A DNA stretch of 64,000 nt from Arsukibacterium tuosuense (GCF_900215315.1 NZ_OBEB01000002.1:248001-312000); one strand, 5' to 3'. Counted from the stretch's first letter, positions 15,438 through 24,912 are shown. Made by a program: numbers and translations. The notes: generated by a model from the letters alone, not told the origin.

Positions 15438-16709
15438 ATGCAAGCTCAGCAACAAGGGTGGCGTGGCCGTTTACAGGCGTTAGGCCCGGGTATTTTAATG
15501 GCAACGGCCGCTATTGGCGGTTCCCATCTGGTGGCCTCTACCCAGGCCGGTGCGTTGTTTGGCTGGCAGCTTATCTGGCTAATTCTGCTGGTAAATATCC
15601 TGAAATATCCGTTCTTCCGGTTTGGGGTACAGTACACGCTCGAGCACAACGAAAGTTTACTGCAAGGTTATCAGCGCAAGGGTAAGGCGTATTTTTACAG
15701 CTTTATCGGCTTAAATATTATTGCGGCTGTGGTCAATACCGCTGGCGTGCTGTTGTTAACCGCCAGTCTGTTGCACTATGCCCTGCCATGGCCGGTAGCC
15801 GTGCCGCTGTTATGCGCCCTGATCCTGGTGGTCTGTCTGGCTATTTTGCTATTGGGTCATTACCGGGCGCTGGATAAGGTTGCCAAGTTGATCATGTTAC
15901 TACTAACAGTCACGACCGTGGCGGCCGCTATTATCGCTGCCAGTAATGGCGCCAATGCCCCGGCCGACTTTGTTGGCCCGTCACCGTGGCAACTGGTATC
16001 GCTGGGTTTTCTGGTCGCTTTGATGGGCTGGATGCCAGCGCCAATTGAAATTTCGGCCATCAGTTCTTTATGGTTAAAAGCCAAACTGCGCCAGCAGGCT
16101 ATCAGCCGACAACAAGGCCTGTTTGACTTTAATCTGGGCTACTGGTTAACCGCAGCGTTGGCCCTGGTATTTGTCAGTCTTGGGGCCCTGGTACAATACG
16201 GCTCGGAGCAAGATATCGCGCTGGCCGGTGCTGCTTTCGCCCAGCAGCTGATTGGCATGTATGCCAGTACCATTGGCGACTGGGCCCGGCCACTGGTAGC
16301 GCTGATCGCGTTTTTATGTATGTTTGGCACTACTATTACCGTGCTGGATGGGTATGCCCGTACCTTAAATGAATCTTTCACCTTGCTCGGCTGGCAACGG
16401 CCTGCTAATCATCATAGTCTGAATATCTGGTTGCTGGTTCAGGCGGCCAGTGGCATGGCACTTATTTTGTTTTTCAGCGCGGCGCTTGGCCCATTACTGA
16501 CCTTCGCCATGACGCTGGCATTCTTAACCACCCCGGTCTTTGCCTGGCTGAATTACAGCCTGATGGTTGGCAGGCAGCCACAGGACGGAGCAGGCGCTGA
16601 ACGTTGTGGTCTGAGCTGGCCGCTAAAGTTACTCAGCTGGGCTGGCCTGGTTTATCTGACAGGTTTTGCGTTACTGTTTCTGGCCTGGTTTGCCGGTATA
16701 TTTAACTGA
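15438..16709 (+). CDS. Nramp-family carrier homologue lacking canonical metal-binding motifs
   Basis: 423 residues with about 11 transmembrane helices in the LeuT-like Nramp arrangement. In classical Nramp carriers TM1 carries DPGN and TM6 carries MPH, and these residues bind Mn2+ or Fe2+. Here the equivalent segments read GPGI (residues 16-19, ALGPGILMATAAIGG) and MPAP (199-202, GWMPAPIEISAI). The Asp, Asn and His ligands are thus lost, while the fold-defining glycines and prolines remain. Transport of another ion or substrate is likely; transition-metal import cannot be assumed. The ribosome binding site is weak. The gene is monocistronic and converges with the exported protein gene downstream. 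Confidence 0.82.
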   Translation: MQAQQQGWRGRLQALGPGILMATAAIGGSHLVASTQAGALFGWQLIWLILLVNILKYPFFRFGVQYTLEHNESLLQGYQRKGKAYFYSFIGLNIIAAVVNTAGVLLLTASLLHYALPWPVAVPLLCALILVVCLAILLLGHYRALDKVAKLIMLLLTVTTVAAAIIAASNGANAPADFVGPSPWQLVSLGFLVALMGWMPAPIEISAISSLWLKAKLRQQAISRQQGLFDFNLGYWLTAALALVFVSLGALVQYGSEQDIALAGAAFAQQLIGMYASTIGDWARPLVALIAFLCMFGTTITVLDGYARTLNESFTLLGWQRPANHHSLNIWLLVQAASGMALILFFSAALGPLLTFAMTLAFLTTPVFAWLNYSLMVGRQPQDGAGAERCGLSWPLKLLSWAGLVYLTGFALLFLAWFAGIFN

Positions 16710-16731
16710 GTAAGCTGCTGGCGTGGTGTTG

Positions 16732-18153
16732 CTAATACCAGCGGATCTGCAGGCTGTCTATTAGTTCATCATTGTTATACGTGGCCTTCACTTCACTGTG
16801 ATCACCATACAGGGTAAGTTGGTTAAGGCTGTCGAATGCCTCAGGGAAACGTGTCATAAAATCTGTTCTGGTCGCCGGTAACTCAAGTGATATCAACTGT
16901 TGTTGAATATCACTGACAGCATAGTCATTCAGAATATTGGTCAGGGTCAGTCCTACTATCTGCTGGTCGTTGACGCTCACCGCCAGCGTTGGGCTTAATA
17001 CAGCAAGCTCATTGCTATCTGCTAACCGGCTACGATTAGAAAATGCGATATCTTGCACGGCAAAAGGCCCTGCTTCAGATGTGGTGCCAAGCGTCGTCAG
17101 CTGCTGTTTAAGTAATAGCAGCGAGTCAGGTTCTGGTAATTTAAGCTGTAGCTGACTGGCGGTAAATTGTGGGGATGACAGGCTGACATTCACTAACTGC
17201 AACTGGTTACTATTGGATTTAACGTCCAGATAGGAGGCAAATTGCAGCCTAAGCATGCTCTGTTTGTTGTGCAGGGCAAACTGATTCTGATCCAGTGGTA
17301 TCAGCTTGTCCTGATAAAATGCTTTGATCTCAGCTAAGCTGGCACGGCGGCTAAACGTGTTGTCCAGCCGCCAATCAAGTTGTTGAAAGCGCGGGTTTTC
17401 AACCATACGCTTCTTAATCTCTGCCGACAGGATGTTGTTCTGCTGACTAAAAGCAACGGCAGTATTGCCGGCAAACACCACCTGATGTTCCTTGCCATAA
17501 ATCCAGGCGGTGTAATCATTTTTTAGCGTCAACTCAGCGTCAGGCATACCAAATAATGCCTGAACTTGTCCAGGCGTCATGCCGACCTTAGCGCCATAAA
17601 ACCCCTGTTGCAGTGAAATTGTATTGGCCAGCGGCGGCGCAACGTTACCGTCGGAAAGTGCTTTGGCCGGTATCGCAATCGCAAACTGCATGGTGGTGGC
17701 AACTGAGGGCTGGCGGGTTTGCGCCTGTCTTATGCCTGCATCGTTATAAGGCGTGTAAACGGTAGGTAAATTCTGGTCTTCCTGACACAAGGTAATTAAT
17801 TCAGCGGCGACCCGGTACCTAACTTCTGAGCCGGCATGTCTGATTGTTCTTACTGATTCACTATTGCTAATAACACCCTGAACATCAGTTAAAATAACAG
17901 CTTCAGCACCAACGGCTGTGGCTTGCCGGCGAATTTTAACGATAGCATTTTGCCGTAAGGTTTGTCTGGCAGCCTCGACATCATCATCCCGGGCTACAAT
18001 TCTATTAGTGGCTTCGGCTTGCTGCAGCACCCGATAGTCACACTTGGGGTAGCTGTTTAATACCGGTGGCAAGCTGGTATTTGCATGGCAAACGCTGCTC
18101 ATGGTTAGGCTAACGGCGACACCTACAAAGAAAAGTACTCGGGCTAACTGCAT
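16732..18153 (-). CDS. Exported protein with RcsF-like and BamE/SmpA-like segments
   Basis: 473 residues from ATG 18153, with GGAAA upstream; the longer frame would need TTG at 18171. A classical signal peptide (residues 1-24, ending VCHA) directs export. Residues about 30-125 contain AIVKIRRQATAVGAEAVILT, reminiscent of the RcsF/DUF4156 fold in which Cys pairs hold a small beta domain; Cys residues occur near both ends of this region. Residues about 175-225 read VGMTPGQVQALFGMPDAEL, like the BamE/SmpA motif used in outer membrane assembly proteins. The remaining 240 residues are not recognised. Both resemblances are short and could be chance. An envelope-monitoring function is speculative. 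Confidence 0.7.
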   Translation of the reverse strand: MQLARVLFFVGVAVSLTMSSVCHANTSLPPVLNSYPKCDYRVLQQAEATNRIVARDDDVEAARQTLRQNAIVKIRRQATAVGAEAVILTDVQGVISNSESVRTIRHAGSEVRYRVAAELITLCQEDQNLPTVYTPYNDAGIRQAQTRQPSVATTMQFAIAIPAKALSDGNVAPPLANTISLQQGFYGAKVGMTPGQVQALFGMPDAELTLKNDYTAWIYGKEHQVVFAGNTAVAFSQQNNILSAEIKKRMVENPRFQQLDWRLDNTFSRRASLAEIKAFYQDKLIPLDQNQFALHNKQSMLRLQFASYLDVKSNSNQLQLVNVSLSSPQFTASQLQLKLPEPDSLLLLKQQLTTLGTTSEAGPFAVQDIAFSNRSRLADSNELAVLSPTLAVSVNDQQIVGLTLTNILNDYAVSDIQQQLISLELPATRTDFMTRFPEAFDSLNQLTLYGDHSEVKATYNNDELIDSLQIRWY

Positions 18154-18230
18154 TGGCACTAACGTTTCCAATAAAGGATTTCAGCTGAAAGTAGCATTGT
18201 AAGTGTTTGATGTAAACGCAGCGGCTACCT

Positions 18231-18425
18231 TTCTTAAGACATATCTTTGCAACAGGGCTGGAAACTCGCTTTTGGTCCTAAATTAAGTGGCTAAATCTGG
18301 CTGGCTTAGCGTTCGGGCTGCAACACTCACCCCGGCTCGGCACAGCAACTCGCTCGCGCTTGCGCGCTCACTCAGACACTCTGTGCCGACCGGAATGAGG
18401 TTCCAGCCCTTCCTTAGAAATGTTT
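18231..18425. repeat. Nested inverted-repeat element (REP/MITE-like) between ilvH and the exported protein gene
   Basis: The outer arms AGGGCTGGAA (18254-18263) and TTCCAGCCCT (18401-18410) are flanked by TTCTTAAG-like and CTTAGAA-like ends. Inner arms CCGGCTCGGCACAG (18332-18345) and CTGTGCCGACCGG (18381-18393) differ by one bulge. The centre is GC-rich (GCGCTTGCGC). The whole 190-bp stretch folds as a long imperfect hairpin and has no open frame. It may also terminate ilvH transcription. Confidence 0.6.
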
Positions 18426-18451
18426 AGTTATTTTCGGTACTACTGTTGTTA

Positions 18452-18943
18452 TTAAAGCGCCAGGGTTTTCTCACCGCGGGCAATGCCCGAGACGCCACTG
18501 CGTACCACTTCCAGGATCGGCGTGCCGGCTAATGCCTGAATAAAGGCATCCAGTTTATCGCTGGTACCCACTAGCTGCACGGTGTAGGTGCTGGCGGTAA
18601 CGTCGATAATCTGACCGCGGAAAATATCAGCGCAGCGTTTAACTTCATCGCGCTGGGCGCCGCTGGCTTTAACTTTAACCAGCATCAGCTCGCGTTCCAG
18701 ATGCGGCGCATCATTCAGGTCAGTCAGTTTTACCACTTCAATCAGTTTATGCAGCTGCTTGGTAATTTGCTCAATTACCTGATCATTACCATGGGTTACC
18801 AGGGTTAAGCGCGATAAGGTCGCGTCTTCCGTAGGGGCCACGGTTAACGAGTCAATGTTGTAACCGCGTTGGGCAAACAAGCCGACCAGCCGCGCCAGGG
18901 CACCTGATTCGTTTTCCAGCAGCACAGAAATTATATGTCGCAT
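18452..18943 (-). CDS. ilvH: Acetolactate synthase III small (regulatory) subunit
   Basis: 163 residues from ATG 18943. The N-terminal ACT domain (1-75) reads RHIISVLLENESGALARLVG, with NIDSLTVAPTED following; this is the classic valine-binding regulatory signature. The C-terminal half (80-163) is the ALS small-subunit domain. It associates with the large subunit encoded directly upstream and confers feedback inhibition in valine, leucine and isoleucine synthesis. Only one base separates the large-subunit stop from this start, so the two are co-translated. Confidence 0.96.
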   Translation of the reverse strand: MRHIISVLLENESGALARLVGLFAQRGYNIDSLTVAPTEDATLSRLTLVTHGNDQVIEQITKQLHKLIEVVKLTDLNDAPHLERELMLVKVKASGAQRDEVKRCADIFRGQIIDVTASTYTVQLVGTSDKLDAFIQALAGTPILEVVRSGVSGIARGEKTLAL

Positions 18944-18944
18944 G

Positions 18945-20684
18945 TTAAGTCCTCTCTGTTTTGCTTAAAAACATCTCATTCATGGCGCCACCCGGAATTT
19001 GCATCGGGTAAACGTGCTCTTTCGGGTCTATATGAATATCGAGGAATACCAGCTGATCTTTCAGGGCAAAGGCCCGTTCCAGTGCCGGTATAAGTTGCTC
19101 AGGTTCGGTTACCCGAATACCAACATGGCCATAGGCTTCGGCCAGTTTGACAAAGTCGGGTAGCGAATCCATATAGGAGCTGGCATAGCGTGACTCATAA
19201 TTCATATCCTGCCACTGTTTTACCATTCCTAAATAGCCGTTATTCAGGTTAATAATTTTTACCCCGAGGCCATATTGTTTGCAGGTCGATAACTCCTGAA
19301 TATTCATCTGAATAGAGCCTTCGCCGGTAACACATATTACATCATCGTCAGGGAAATTCAGTTTTACCCCCATTGCTGCCGGCAGGCCAAAGCCCATCGT
19401 GCCGAGGCCGCCGGAGTTTATCCAGCGGTTAGGTTTATTAAAGCCGTAGTACTGGGCGGCGTACATCTGGTGCTGGCCAACATCACTGCAGACAAAAGCA
19501 TTGCCCTTGGTAATTTTGCTAACCTGCTCAATGACATATTGCGGCTTCAGTAAGGGTGAATCGCTGTCGTAGCGGCCACCGTGCACGGCGCGCCAATCAT
19601 CAATTTGCTGCCACCATTTTTTTAAGGCAGCACTGTCCAGTTTCTTCTTCTTTTGCTGCAACAATTCCAGCATTTCAGTCAGTACCGGTTTTACCAGGCC
19701 GACGATCGGAATATGGGCATTGATGGTTTTACTGATACTGGCCGGGTCGATGTCGATGTGGATTATAGTGGCATCGGGGCAGAATTTTTTGGTGTTATTG
19801 GTTACCCGATCGTCAAAGCGGGCGCCGACAGCCAGAATGAGATCGGCGTGGTGCATGGTCTGGTTAGCTTCATAGCTGCCATGCATGCCCAGCATGCCAA
19901 TAAACTGTTTATCGCTGGCCGGGTAACAGCCCAGGCCCATCAGGGTGTTGGTCACCGGTAAATTCAGCAGTTGCGCCAGTTCAGTCAGCTCGGCTGATGC
20001 GCCACCCATAATCACACCGCCGCCGGCATACAGAATTGGCCTTTTTGCTGCCAATAATGCGGTAATGGCTTTTTTGATCTGGCCACTGTGGCCTTTTAGT
20101 TTTGGCTGATAAGAGCGCAGTTTAACTTCACTGGGATAGTGGTACGGAAAAGTCTGGCTCGGGATGGTCATATCTTTTGGGATATCGATGACAACCGGTC
20201 CTGGCCGGCCGCTTTGGGCGATATAAAAAGCTTTTTTAATAATCGCCGGAATATCTTCCGGCCGGCGCACCGACATATTGTGTTTACAAATCGGCCGCGA
20301 GATGCCGAGCATATCAGTTTCCTGAAAGGCATCGTCACCAATTAAATGGCTCATTACCTGGCCGGTCAGCACCACCATTGGTATGGAATCCATATAGGCG
20401 GTGGCAATGCCGGTAACCGCATTGGTCGCGCCGGGGCCGGAGGTCACCAGCACCGCGCCGGCTTTACCGGTGGCCCGGGCATAGGCATCGGCCATATGGG
20501 TTGCCGCCTGCTCGTGACGTACCAGCACGTGTTTCACTTTGGATTGCTGAAATAAGGCATCATAGATATGCAGCACTGCGCCACCAGGATAGCCATAAAG
20601 GTACTCTACCCCTTCATCGGCCAGCGCCCGGATAACCATAGCGGCACCCGATAACATCTCGGTTTGTTTAGTTTGGCTTGTCAT
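18945..20684 (-). CDS. ilvI: Acetolactate synthase III large (catalytic) subunit
   Basis: 579 residues from ATG 20684. Three thiamine-pyrophosphate enzyme domains are present: N-terminal PYR domain with the catalytic Glu58 in [16 protein letters not shown], a central FAD-binding domain (about 200-350), and the C-terminal PP domain with the TPP/Mg motif [14 protein letters not shown] and [12 protein letters not shown]. It condenses two pyruvates to acetolactate, or pyruvate with 2-ketobutyrate, the first common step of branched-chain amino acid synthesis. The ilvI-ilvH order is as in Enterobacteria. No branched-chain leader peptide is visible in the 300 bp upstream, so control by attenuation is not supported. 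Confidence 0.96.
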   Translation of the reverse strand: MTSQTKQTEMLSGAAMVIRALADEGVEYLYGYPGGAVLHIYDALFQQSKVKHVLVRHEQAATHMADAYARATGKAGAVLVTSGPGATNAVTGIATAYMDSIPMVVLTGQVMSHLIGDDAFQETDMLGISRPICKHNMSVRRPEDIPAIIKKAFYIAQSGRPGPVVIDIPKDMTIPSQTFPYHYPSEVKLRSYQPKLKGHSGQIKKAITALLAAKRPILYAGGGVIMGGASAELTELAQLLNLPVTNTLMGLGCYPASDKQFIGMLGMHGSYEANQTMHHADLILAVGARFDDRVTNNTKKFCPDATIIHIDIDPASISKTINAHIPIVGLVKPVLTEMLELLQQKKKKLDSAALKKWWQQIDDWRAVHGGRYDSDSPLLKPQYVIEQVSKITKGNAFVCSDVGQHQMYAAQYYGFNKPNRWINSGGLGTMGFGLPAAMGVKLNFPDDDVICVTGEGSIQMNIQELSTCKQYGLGVKIINLNNGYLGMVKQWQDMNYESRYASSYMDSLPDFVKLAEAYGHVGIRVTEPEQLIPALERAFALKDQLVFLDIHIDPKEHVYPMQIPGGAMNEMFLSKTERT

Positions 20685-20990
20685 GGTGTTGTCTCATAGT
20701 TTTTTATAGCAAAAGCGTACGGCGAACGCTGAAGAGTCAGCATTGGCTCAATAATCTGCAGCGCGCATTTTGGCGCTGCCAGTTTGCTACGTGGACGGGT
20801 TGTTAACTATGGCGTTCTTGTTGTTGCTTCTTTTTGAAGTCGTATTATTTGAACGCCCTGATAATTTACGGGATGTCAGGCGCAATGTCGATGGTTTTTT
20901 CGGATTTGCTGCAAGCTGCTCTGTGCTTGTAAAATGGAGCCCCCGGCCACATAGTAAAGCCATTACGTCGAAATACAGGACCTGTCAGTT
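20685..20990. other. Divergent intergenic region between ilvI and the CnoX-like gene
   Basis: 306 bp with no supportable gene. Open frames here are short, lack ribosome binding sites and have no family-like content. It must hold the divergent promoters of ilvI (minus) and the CnoX-like gene (plus). Two short overlapping hairpins near 20710-20745 exist, but there is no leader peptide rich in Val, Leu or Ile. Confidence 0.5.
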
Positions 20991-21836
20991 ATGCAAAGCC
21001 CCATCGTTGAAGTCACTATCCAGAATGCCCGTGAGGTACTGGAGCAATCGAATAAGCAGCTGGTACTGTTTCAGTTTCATTCGGCGCGCAGTGAAGGCTG
21101 CCAGCAGCTGACCTCGGTATTAACAGCAATAGTGCAGCGTTATCCACAGCAACTGCTGCTGGCCCGGGTCGATTGTGACCAGCAGCAGGATCTCGCCATG
21201 CAGTTTGGGGTGCAGTCACTCCCAACTGTGATGTTGATCAAAGACGGCCGGCCGGTCGATGGTTTTGCCGGGGTCGAAACCGAACAGGCCATCATGGCTC
21301 GGCTGCAACCTTATCTACCTAAGCCGGAAGATGAACTGATTGCCCGGGCAGAGCAGTTTCTGGCCGAGCAAAACCCGGCAGAAGCTTACCCGTTGTTTAA
21401 GCAGGCGCTGGAGTTAGCCCCTGAGCGCACTGAGCTGAAAGTCTGGCTGGCCGATACCGCAATTAGCCTCGGCCAGTTGCCGCAAGCCCAGACATTACTG
21501 GCAGAAGTAAAGCTGGCTGACCAGGACAGTGTTTATAAAGCGGTAATGGCGAAATTAGAACTGGCGCTGGAAGCGGCAGATACCCCGGAAATCCGCGCGC
21601 TGGAGCAGCAACTAGCCGCTAAGCCGGATGATAACAGCATTAAAGAACAGCTGGCGGTGCAGTATCAGGCAGCTCAGCGCAGTGAAGAAGCACTGGCCCT
21701 GTTGCTGGGGATCTTGCAGCAGGATCTTAACTACGGTGACAGCAAAAAACTGTTTCTGGATATTCTGGCCGCCTTACCAAAAGGTGATGCTGTCGCCAGC
21801 CAGTACCGGCGTAAACTGTACAGTCTGCTGTATTAG
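20991..21836 (+). CDS. CnoX/YbbN-like thioredoxin-fold co-chaperone with TPR repeats
   Basis: 281 residues. Residues 1-110 are a thioredoxin fold (LVLFQFHSARSEGC, RVDCDQQ, the cis-Pro segment QSLPTVMLIKDGRP). The usual WCxxC is replaced by a sequence with a single Cys (Cys37), so classical disulfide reduction is not expected. Residues 115-281 are TPR-like repeats (DELIARAEQFLAEQNP, AYPLFKQALELAPERTELK). This architecture is that of CnoX/YbbN, which holds substrates for GroEL and protects them during oxidative stress. That function is established in E. coli and inferred here. The methyltransferase gene begins 9 nt downstream. Confidence 0.85.
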   Translation: MQSPIVEVTIQNAREVLEQSNKQLVLFQFHSARSEGCQQLTSVLTAIVQRYPQQLLLARVDCDQQQDLAMQFGVQSLPTVMLIKDGRPVDGFAGVETEQAIMARLQPYLPKPEDELIARAEQFLAEQNPAEAYPLFKQALELAPERTELKVWLADTAISLGQLPQAQTLLAEVKLADQDSVYKAVMAKLELALEAADTPEIRALEQQLAAKPDDNSIKEQLAVQYQAAQRSEEALALLLGILQQDLNYGDSKKLFLDILAALPKGDAVASQYRRKLYSLLY

Positions 21837-21845
21837 TAGCCGCGG

Positions 21846-23060
21846 GTGACTGATACTTCTGCGCTGCAACAGGCGTTTATTGATTGCAGTGCGCTGCTTC
21901 AGCAATACCGTGCCTACTGGCAGCTGGTGCCTTTTGCCTGCCAGCAACTGCCGTGGCAAAACCCGGCACTGCAGCAACAGCTGCTGAGTTTGCCTGAGCA
22001 GCAACTGAGCGCCATTGATCAGAGCCCGGCCTTGCAGCACCAGCATTTTGACGAGTTTTTTAGCGGTTTATTTGCGCTGAACGATTATCTGCAAGCAGCA
22101 AGTGAGGCGCTGGCCACCGGCGGGCTTAAGCCAGTTCCGTTCTGGCTGGCTAACGGCATTGGTGGGCGCAAACTGGAGCAAATTTCTGCCTTTGCTGCCC
22201 AACTGCCGTCAAGTCAGTTACCTATGCTGGAGTGGTGCGCCGGTAAAGGCCACCTGGGGCGTCTGCTGGCCTGGCAGTTTCAGCGGCCGGTAACCAGTAT
22301 CGAATGGCAGCAACAGCTTTGTGTCGATGGCAGCGCGCTGGCTACTCAGTTTGCTATCCCGCAGCGCTTTGTGAATGCCGATGTGCTGACAGCACAAGGC
22401 AGTGCCGTGCTAGCGCCGCAGCAACAGGTGCTGGCGCTGCATGCCTGTGGTCAGTTGCATATTAAATTACTGCAACAGGCTGTTACCATAGGTTGTCAGC
22501 AATTAAACGTGGTGCCCTGCTGTTATCATTTAATTCCGGATGAGCACTATCAGCCATTATCGACACTGGCACAGCAGCATGATTTGGTGCTGAGTCAGCA
22601 TGACTTAAAACTGGCCGTGCAGGGCCAGGTCACCGCGGGTGCCCGCGTTGAAAAACTGCGCCATACTGAAGTACAGTGGCGCCTGGCCTATCAGGCACTG
22701 CGGGCGGAACTGACCGGCGACCACAACTACCGGCCGCTTGCGTCGGTGGCCAAGCATTGGTTTAGTGGTGAATTTGCTGATTTCGCTCGTTGGGCGGCCG
22801 GGCAGCATCAGCTAAGCCTGCCGGCTGCGCCAGACTGGCAATACTATTTACAACAAGGTGCGAAACACGCCGCGCTGGTGCGACGAATTGAACTGGTCAG
22901 GCATCTGTTCCGGCGGCCACTGGAGCTTTGGCTGGTGCTGGACCGCGCGGTTTATCTGGAGCAACAAGGCTATCAGGTACAATTAAGCGCTTTTTGTGAT
23001 TATCAGGTTACACCGCGTAATTTGCTGATCAAGGCGACGCGCCAACCCGCCACAGCCTGA
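21846..23060 (+). CDS. SAM-dependent methyltransferase (Methyltransf_32-like)
   Basis: 404 residues starting at GTG 21846, 9 nt after the CnoX-like stop. The site upstream is weak, so coupling to the upstream gene is likely. The SAM-binding motif EWCAGKGHLGRLLA is at residues 129-142, followed by an acidic motif II (TSIEWQQ). HACGQLH near 203 and NVVPCCYHL near 222-230 are the distinctive motifs of the Methyltransf_32 group. The protein is Gln- and Leu-rich. The methyl acceptor is unknown; RNA or protein substrates are both known for relatives of this group. It is probably an operon with the upstream gene. Confidence 0.8.
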   Translation: MTDTSALQQAFIDCSALLQQYRAYWQLVPFACQQLPWQNPALQQQLLSLPEQQLSAIDQSPALQHQHFDEFFSGLFALNDYLQAASEALATGGLKPVPFWLANGIGGRKLEQISAFAAQLPSSQLPMLEWCAGKGHLGRLLAWQFQRPVTSIEWQQQLCVDGSALATQFAIPQRFVNADVLTAQGSAVLAPQQQVLALHACGQLHIKLLQQAVTIGCQQLNVVPCCYHLIPDEHYQPLSTLAQQHDLVLSQHDLKLAVQGQVTAGARVEKLRHTEVQWRLAYQALRAELTGDHNYRPLASVAKHWFSGEFADFARWAAGQHQLSLPAAPDWQYYLQQGAKHAALVRRIELVRHLFRRPLELWLVLDRAVYLEQQGYQVQLSAFCDYQVTPRNLLIKATRQPATA

Positions 23061-23073
23061 TCTGCCTGCTAAA

Positions 23074-24003
23074 TTAACAGGCCAGTTGTTGCGAAGTAGC
23101 AGTTTGCTGTTCCTGTTGATAAAACGCCTGAATGTGCTGATCTTTGGCCTGCCAGCGCTGATTTAACCACAGCTGAAACCGCTGGCGGAAGCCTTCGTCA
23201 TTAAAGTAATCGCCAATCACCTGCTCATCGACTGCCAGCACATCGGCTTTAATCACAATGCGCTTTAAGCGGCCCATCAGCATGTCTAACGCCACATGTT
23301 GCTGGTTATCGGGATAAATTAAGGTTAAATCCAGGATAGCATTAAACTGCTCTCCCATGCTGGCCAGGGTAAAAGCAATACCACCGGCTTTGGGTGGCAG
23401 TAAGTACTGAAACGGGCTTTGTTTGGCCAGACGCTTTTGTTCAGTACAGCGGCTGCCTTCAACAAAATTAATAATGGTAGTGGGTACCGTTAAGAATTTG
23501 GCACAGGACTTACGGGTAGTGGCAATATCTTTACCTTTTAAATGCGGGTGTTTTGCCAGGGTGGCGGCGCTGTATCGCTTCATATAAGGCATATCGAGTG
23601 CCCAGCAGCCCGTTCCCAAAAAGGGGATCCATTTTAACTGATCTTTTAAGAAAAACTTGGGCTCAGGAATAAGCTTATGAGCGAAACCGCTGACTACCGG
23701 AATATCCAGCCAGCTTTTGTGGTTGGCGATAAGCAAGTACCAGCTTTCCCGGTCCAGGGTTTGCTCACCACTGATTTGCCAGTCGACATCGTTAAACAGA
23801 TTAATCAGGCCGGTGTTGACGATGGTCCAGCCCCGGAAACAACTGCGCCCGGCCATTGCCAACACCCGGTGCACATTTTTAAAGGGTAACAGCAGTTTAA
23901 TAATGCCAATAGGGGTGACGACGATACCCCAGAACGCCAGGTTCAGAGCAAAGCAGCTAAAACTAACGGGTAACAGTAACCAGCCGGGCAAAAAACTTAA
24001 CAT
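23074..24003 (-). CDS. PlsC-type 1-acylglycerol-phosphate acyltransferase (YihG-like), paralogue 2
   Basis: 309 residues from ATG 24003, which overlaps the upstream stop (TGATG) and has AAGGAG inside the previous gene. A longer frame is not needed. Hydrophobic N-terminal segments (about 5-45) anchor it in the inner membrane. The catalytic NHxxxxD motif is ANHKSWLDIP, and FVEGSR is the glycerol-phosphate binding motif. It should transfer an acyl chain to the sn-2 position of lysophosphatidic acid or a related lysophospholipid. Together with the upstream gene it is a tandem duplication: both begin MLSFLP and share PHLKGKDI/PHLQGKDI and FMKRYS/YMKRYS blocks. Confidence 0.9.
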   Translation of the reverse strand: MLSFLPGWLLLPVSFSCFALNLAFWGIVVTPIGIIKLLLPFKNVHRVLAMAGRSCFRGWTIVNTGLINLFNDVDWQISGEQTLDRESWYLLIANHKSWLDIPVVSGFAHKLIPEPKFFLKDQLKWIPFLGTGCWALDMPYMKRYSAATLAKHPHLKGKDIATTRKSCAKFLTVPTTIINFVEGSRCTEQKRLAKQSPFQYLLPPKAGGIAFTLASMGEQFNAILDLTLIYPDNQQHVALDMLMGRLKRIVIKADVLAVDEQVIGDYFNDEGFRQRFQLWLNQRWQAKDQHIQAFYQQEQQTATSQQLAC

Positions 24004-24896
24004 CAGCCTACTCCTTTTTGCGCTAATGCGGCCAACTCCTGATCTTTGTGCTGCCATAACTGGTTTACCCACTGCTGAAACCGCTCGCGGTAAACCGGGT
24101 CGTTATAGTCGCCGATCAAATCGTTGGTGATCGGTAATACCGTAATGTTTACTGTTATATCACGAACTTTACCTGAAATATAATCCCAGAAACTGGGGAT
24201 CCCCTGCGGATAGTAAATAGTGATATCCAGCATTTTATGCAGTTGATTGCCCATGGCCCCCAAAACAAAAGCGACGCCACCAGCCTTTGGTTTTAACAGG
24301 CGGCGAAACGGAGATTGCTGAACGTCATGTTTCTGTTTGGTGAAGCGGGTGCCCTCGACAAAATTCATAATGGTAGTGGGTTTAAACTGAAATTTGCGGC
24401 AAGCCTTGCGGGTAGTTTCAATATCTTTTCCTTGTAAATGGGGGTTTTTCAGTAAAAAATGCTTGCTGTAACGTTTCATAAACGGGAAATCGAGCGCCCA
24501 CCAGCAAATGCCCAGCAGCGGCACATAGATCAGCTCTTTTTTCAGGAAAAATTTAATAAACGGAATTTTGCGGTTAAAAATATTCTGCAACACCAGAATG
24601 TCGGCCCAGGATTGATGATTAGCTAAAATCAGGTACCAGTCTTTACTTGAAAGCTGCTCCAGACCCTGCACATTCCAGCGAATTCGGGTAAACAGGGCAG
24701 TGGTGAAGTTGTTAACGCTAATCCAGGCCACGGCACAGGCATCCAGCAGATAGGTCATCCAGCTTTGCCAGCGGGTCACCGGCGGCAGCTTTAATATTGC
24801 CAGTATTACCACCGGTACAAACCAGAACAGAGTGTTAAAGAAATACAGTAATACAGACAACACGCCAACAATGGGCTTGGGTAAAAACGATAACAT
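24003..24896 (-). CDS. PlsC-type 1-acylglycerol-phosphate acyltransferase (YihG-like), paralogue 1
   Basis: 297 residues from ATG 24896, with CAGGTG upstream. Two N-terminal hydrophobic segments precede ANHQSWADIL (the HxxxxD catalytic pair) and FVEGTRF (acceptor binding). The C-terminal region QWVNQLWQHKDQEL is also found in the second copy. It should act at the cytoplasmic face of the inner membrane in phospholipid synthesis or remodelling. The gene overlaps its paralogue by one base and is preceded immediately by the 159-bp inverted-repeat element, which may sit between its promoter and its start. Confidence 0.9.
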   Translation of the reverse strand: MLSFLPKPIVGVLSVLLYFFNTLFWFVPVVILAILKLPPVTRWQSWMTYLLDACAVAWISVNNFTTALFTRIRWNVQGLEQLSSKDWYLILANHQSWADILVLQNIFNRKIPFIKFFLKKELIYVPLLGICWWALDFPFMKRYSKHFLLKNPHLQGKDIETTRKACRKFQFKPTTIMNFVEGTRFTKQKHDVQQSPFRRLLKPKAGGVAFVLGAMGNQLHKMLDITIYYPQGIPSFWDYISGKVRDITVNITVLPITNDLIGDYNDPVYRERFQQWVNQLWQHKDQELAALAQKGVG

Positions 24897-24912
24897 AGCG
24901 CACCTGATCATT

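Noticed and set aside
20685-20990. Attenuator leader for ilvI
   Set aside because: Short overlapping hairpins exist near 20710-20745, but no leader peptide rich in branched-chain codons and no strong terminator was found.
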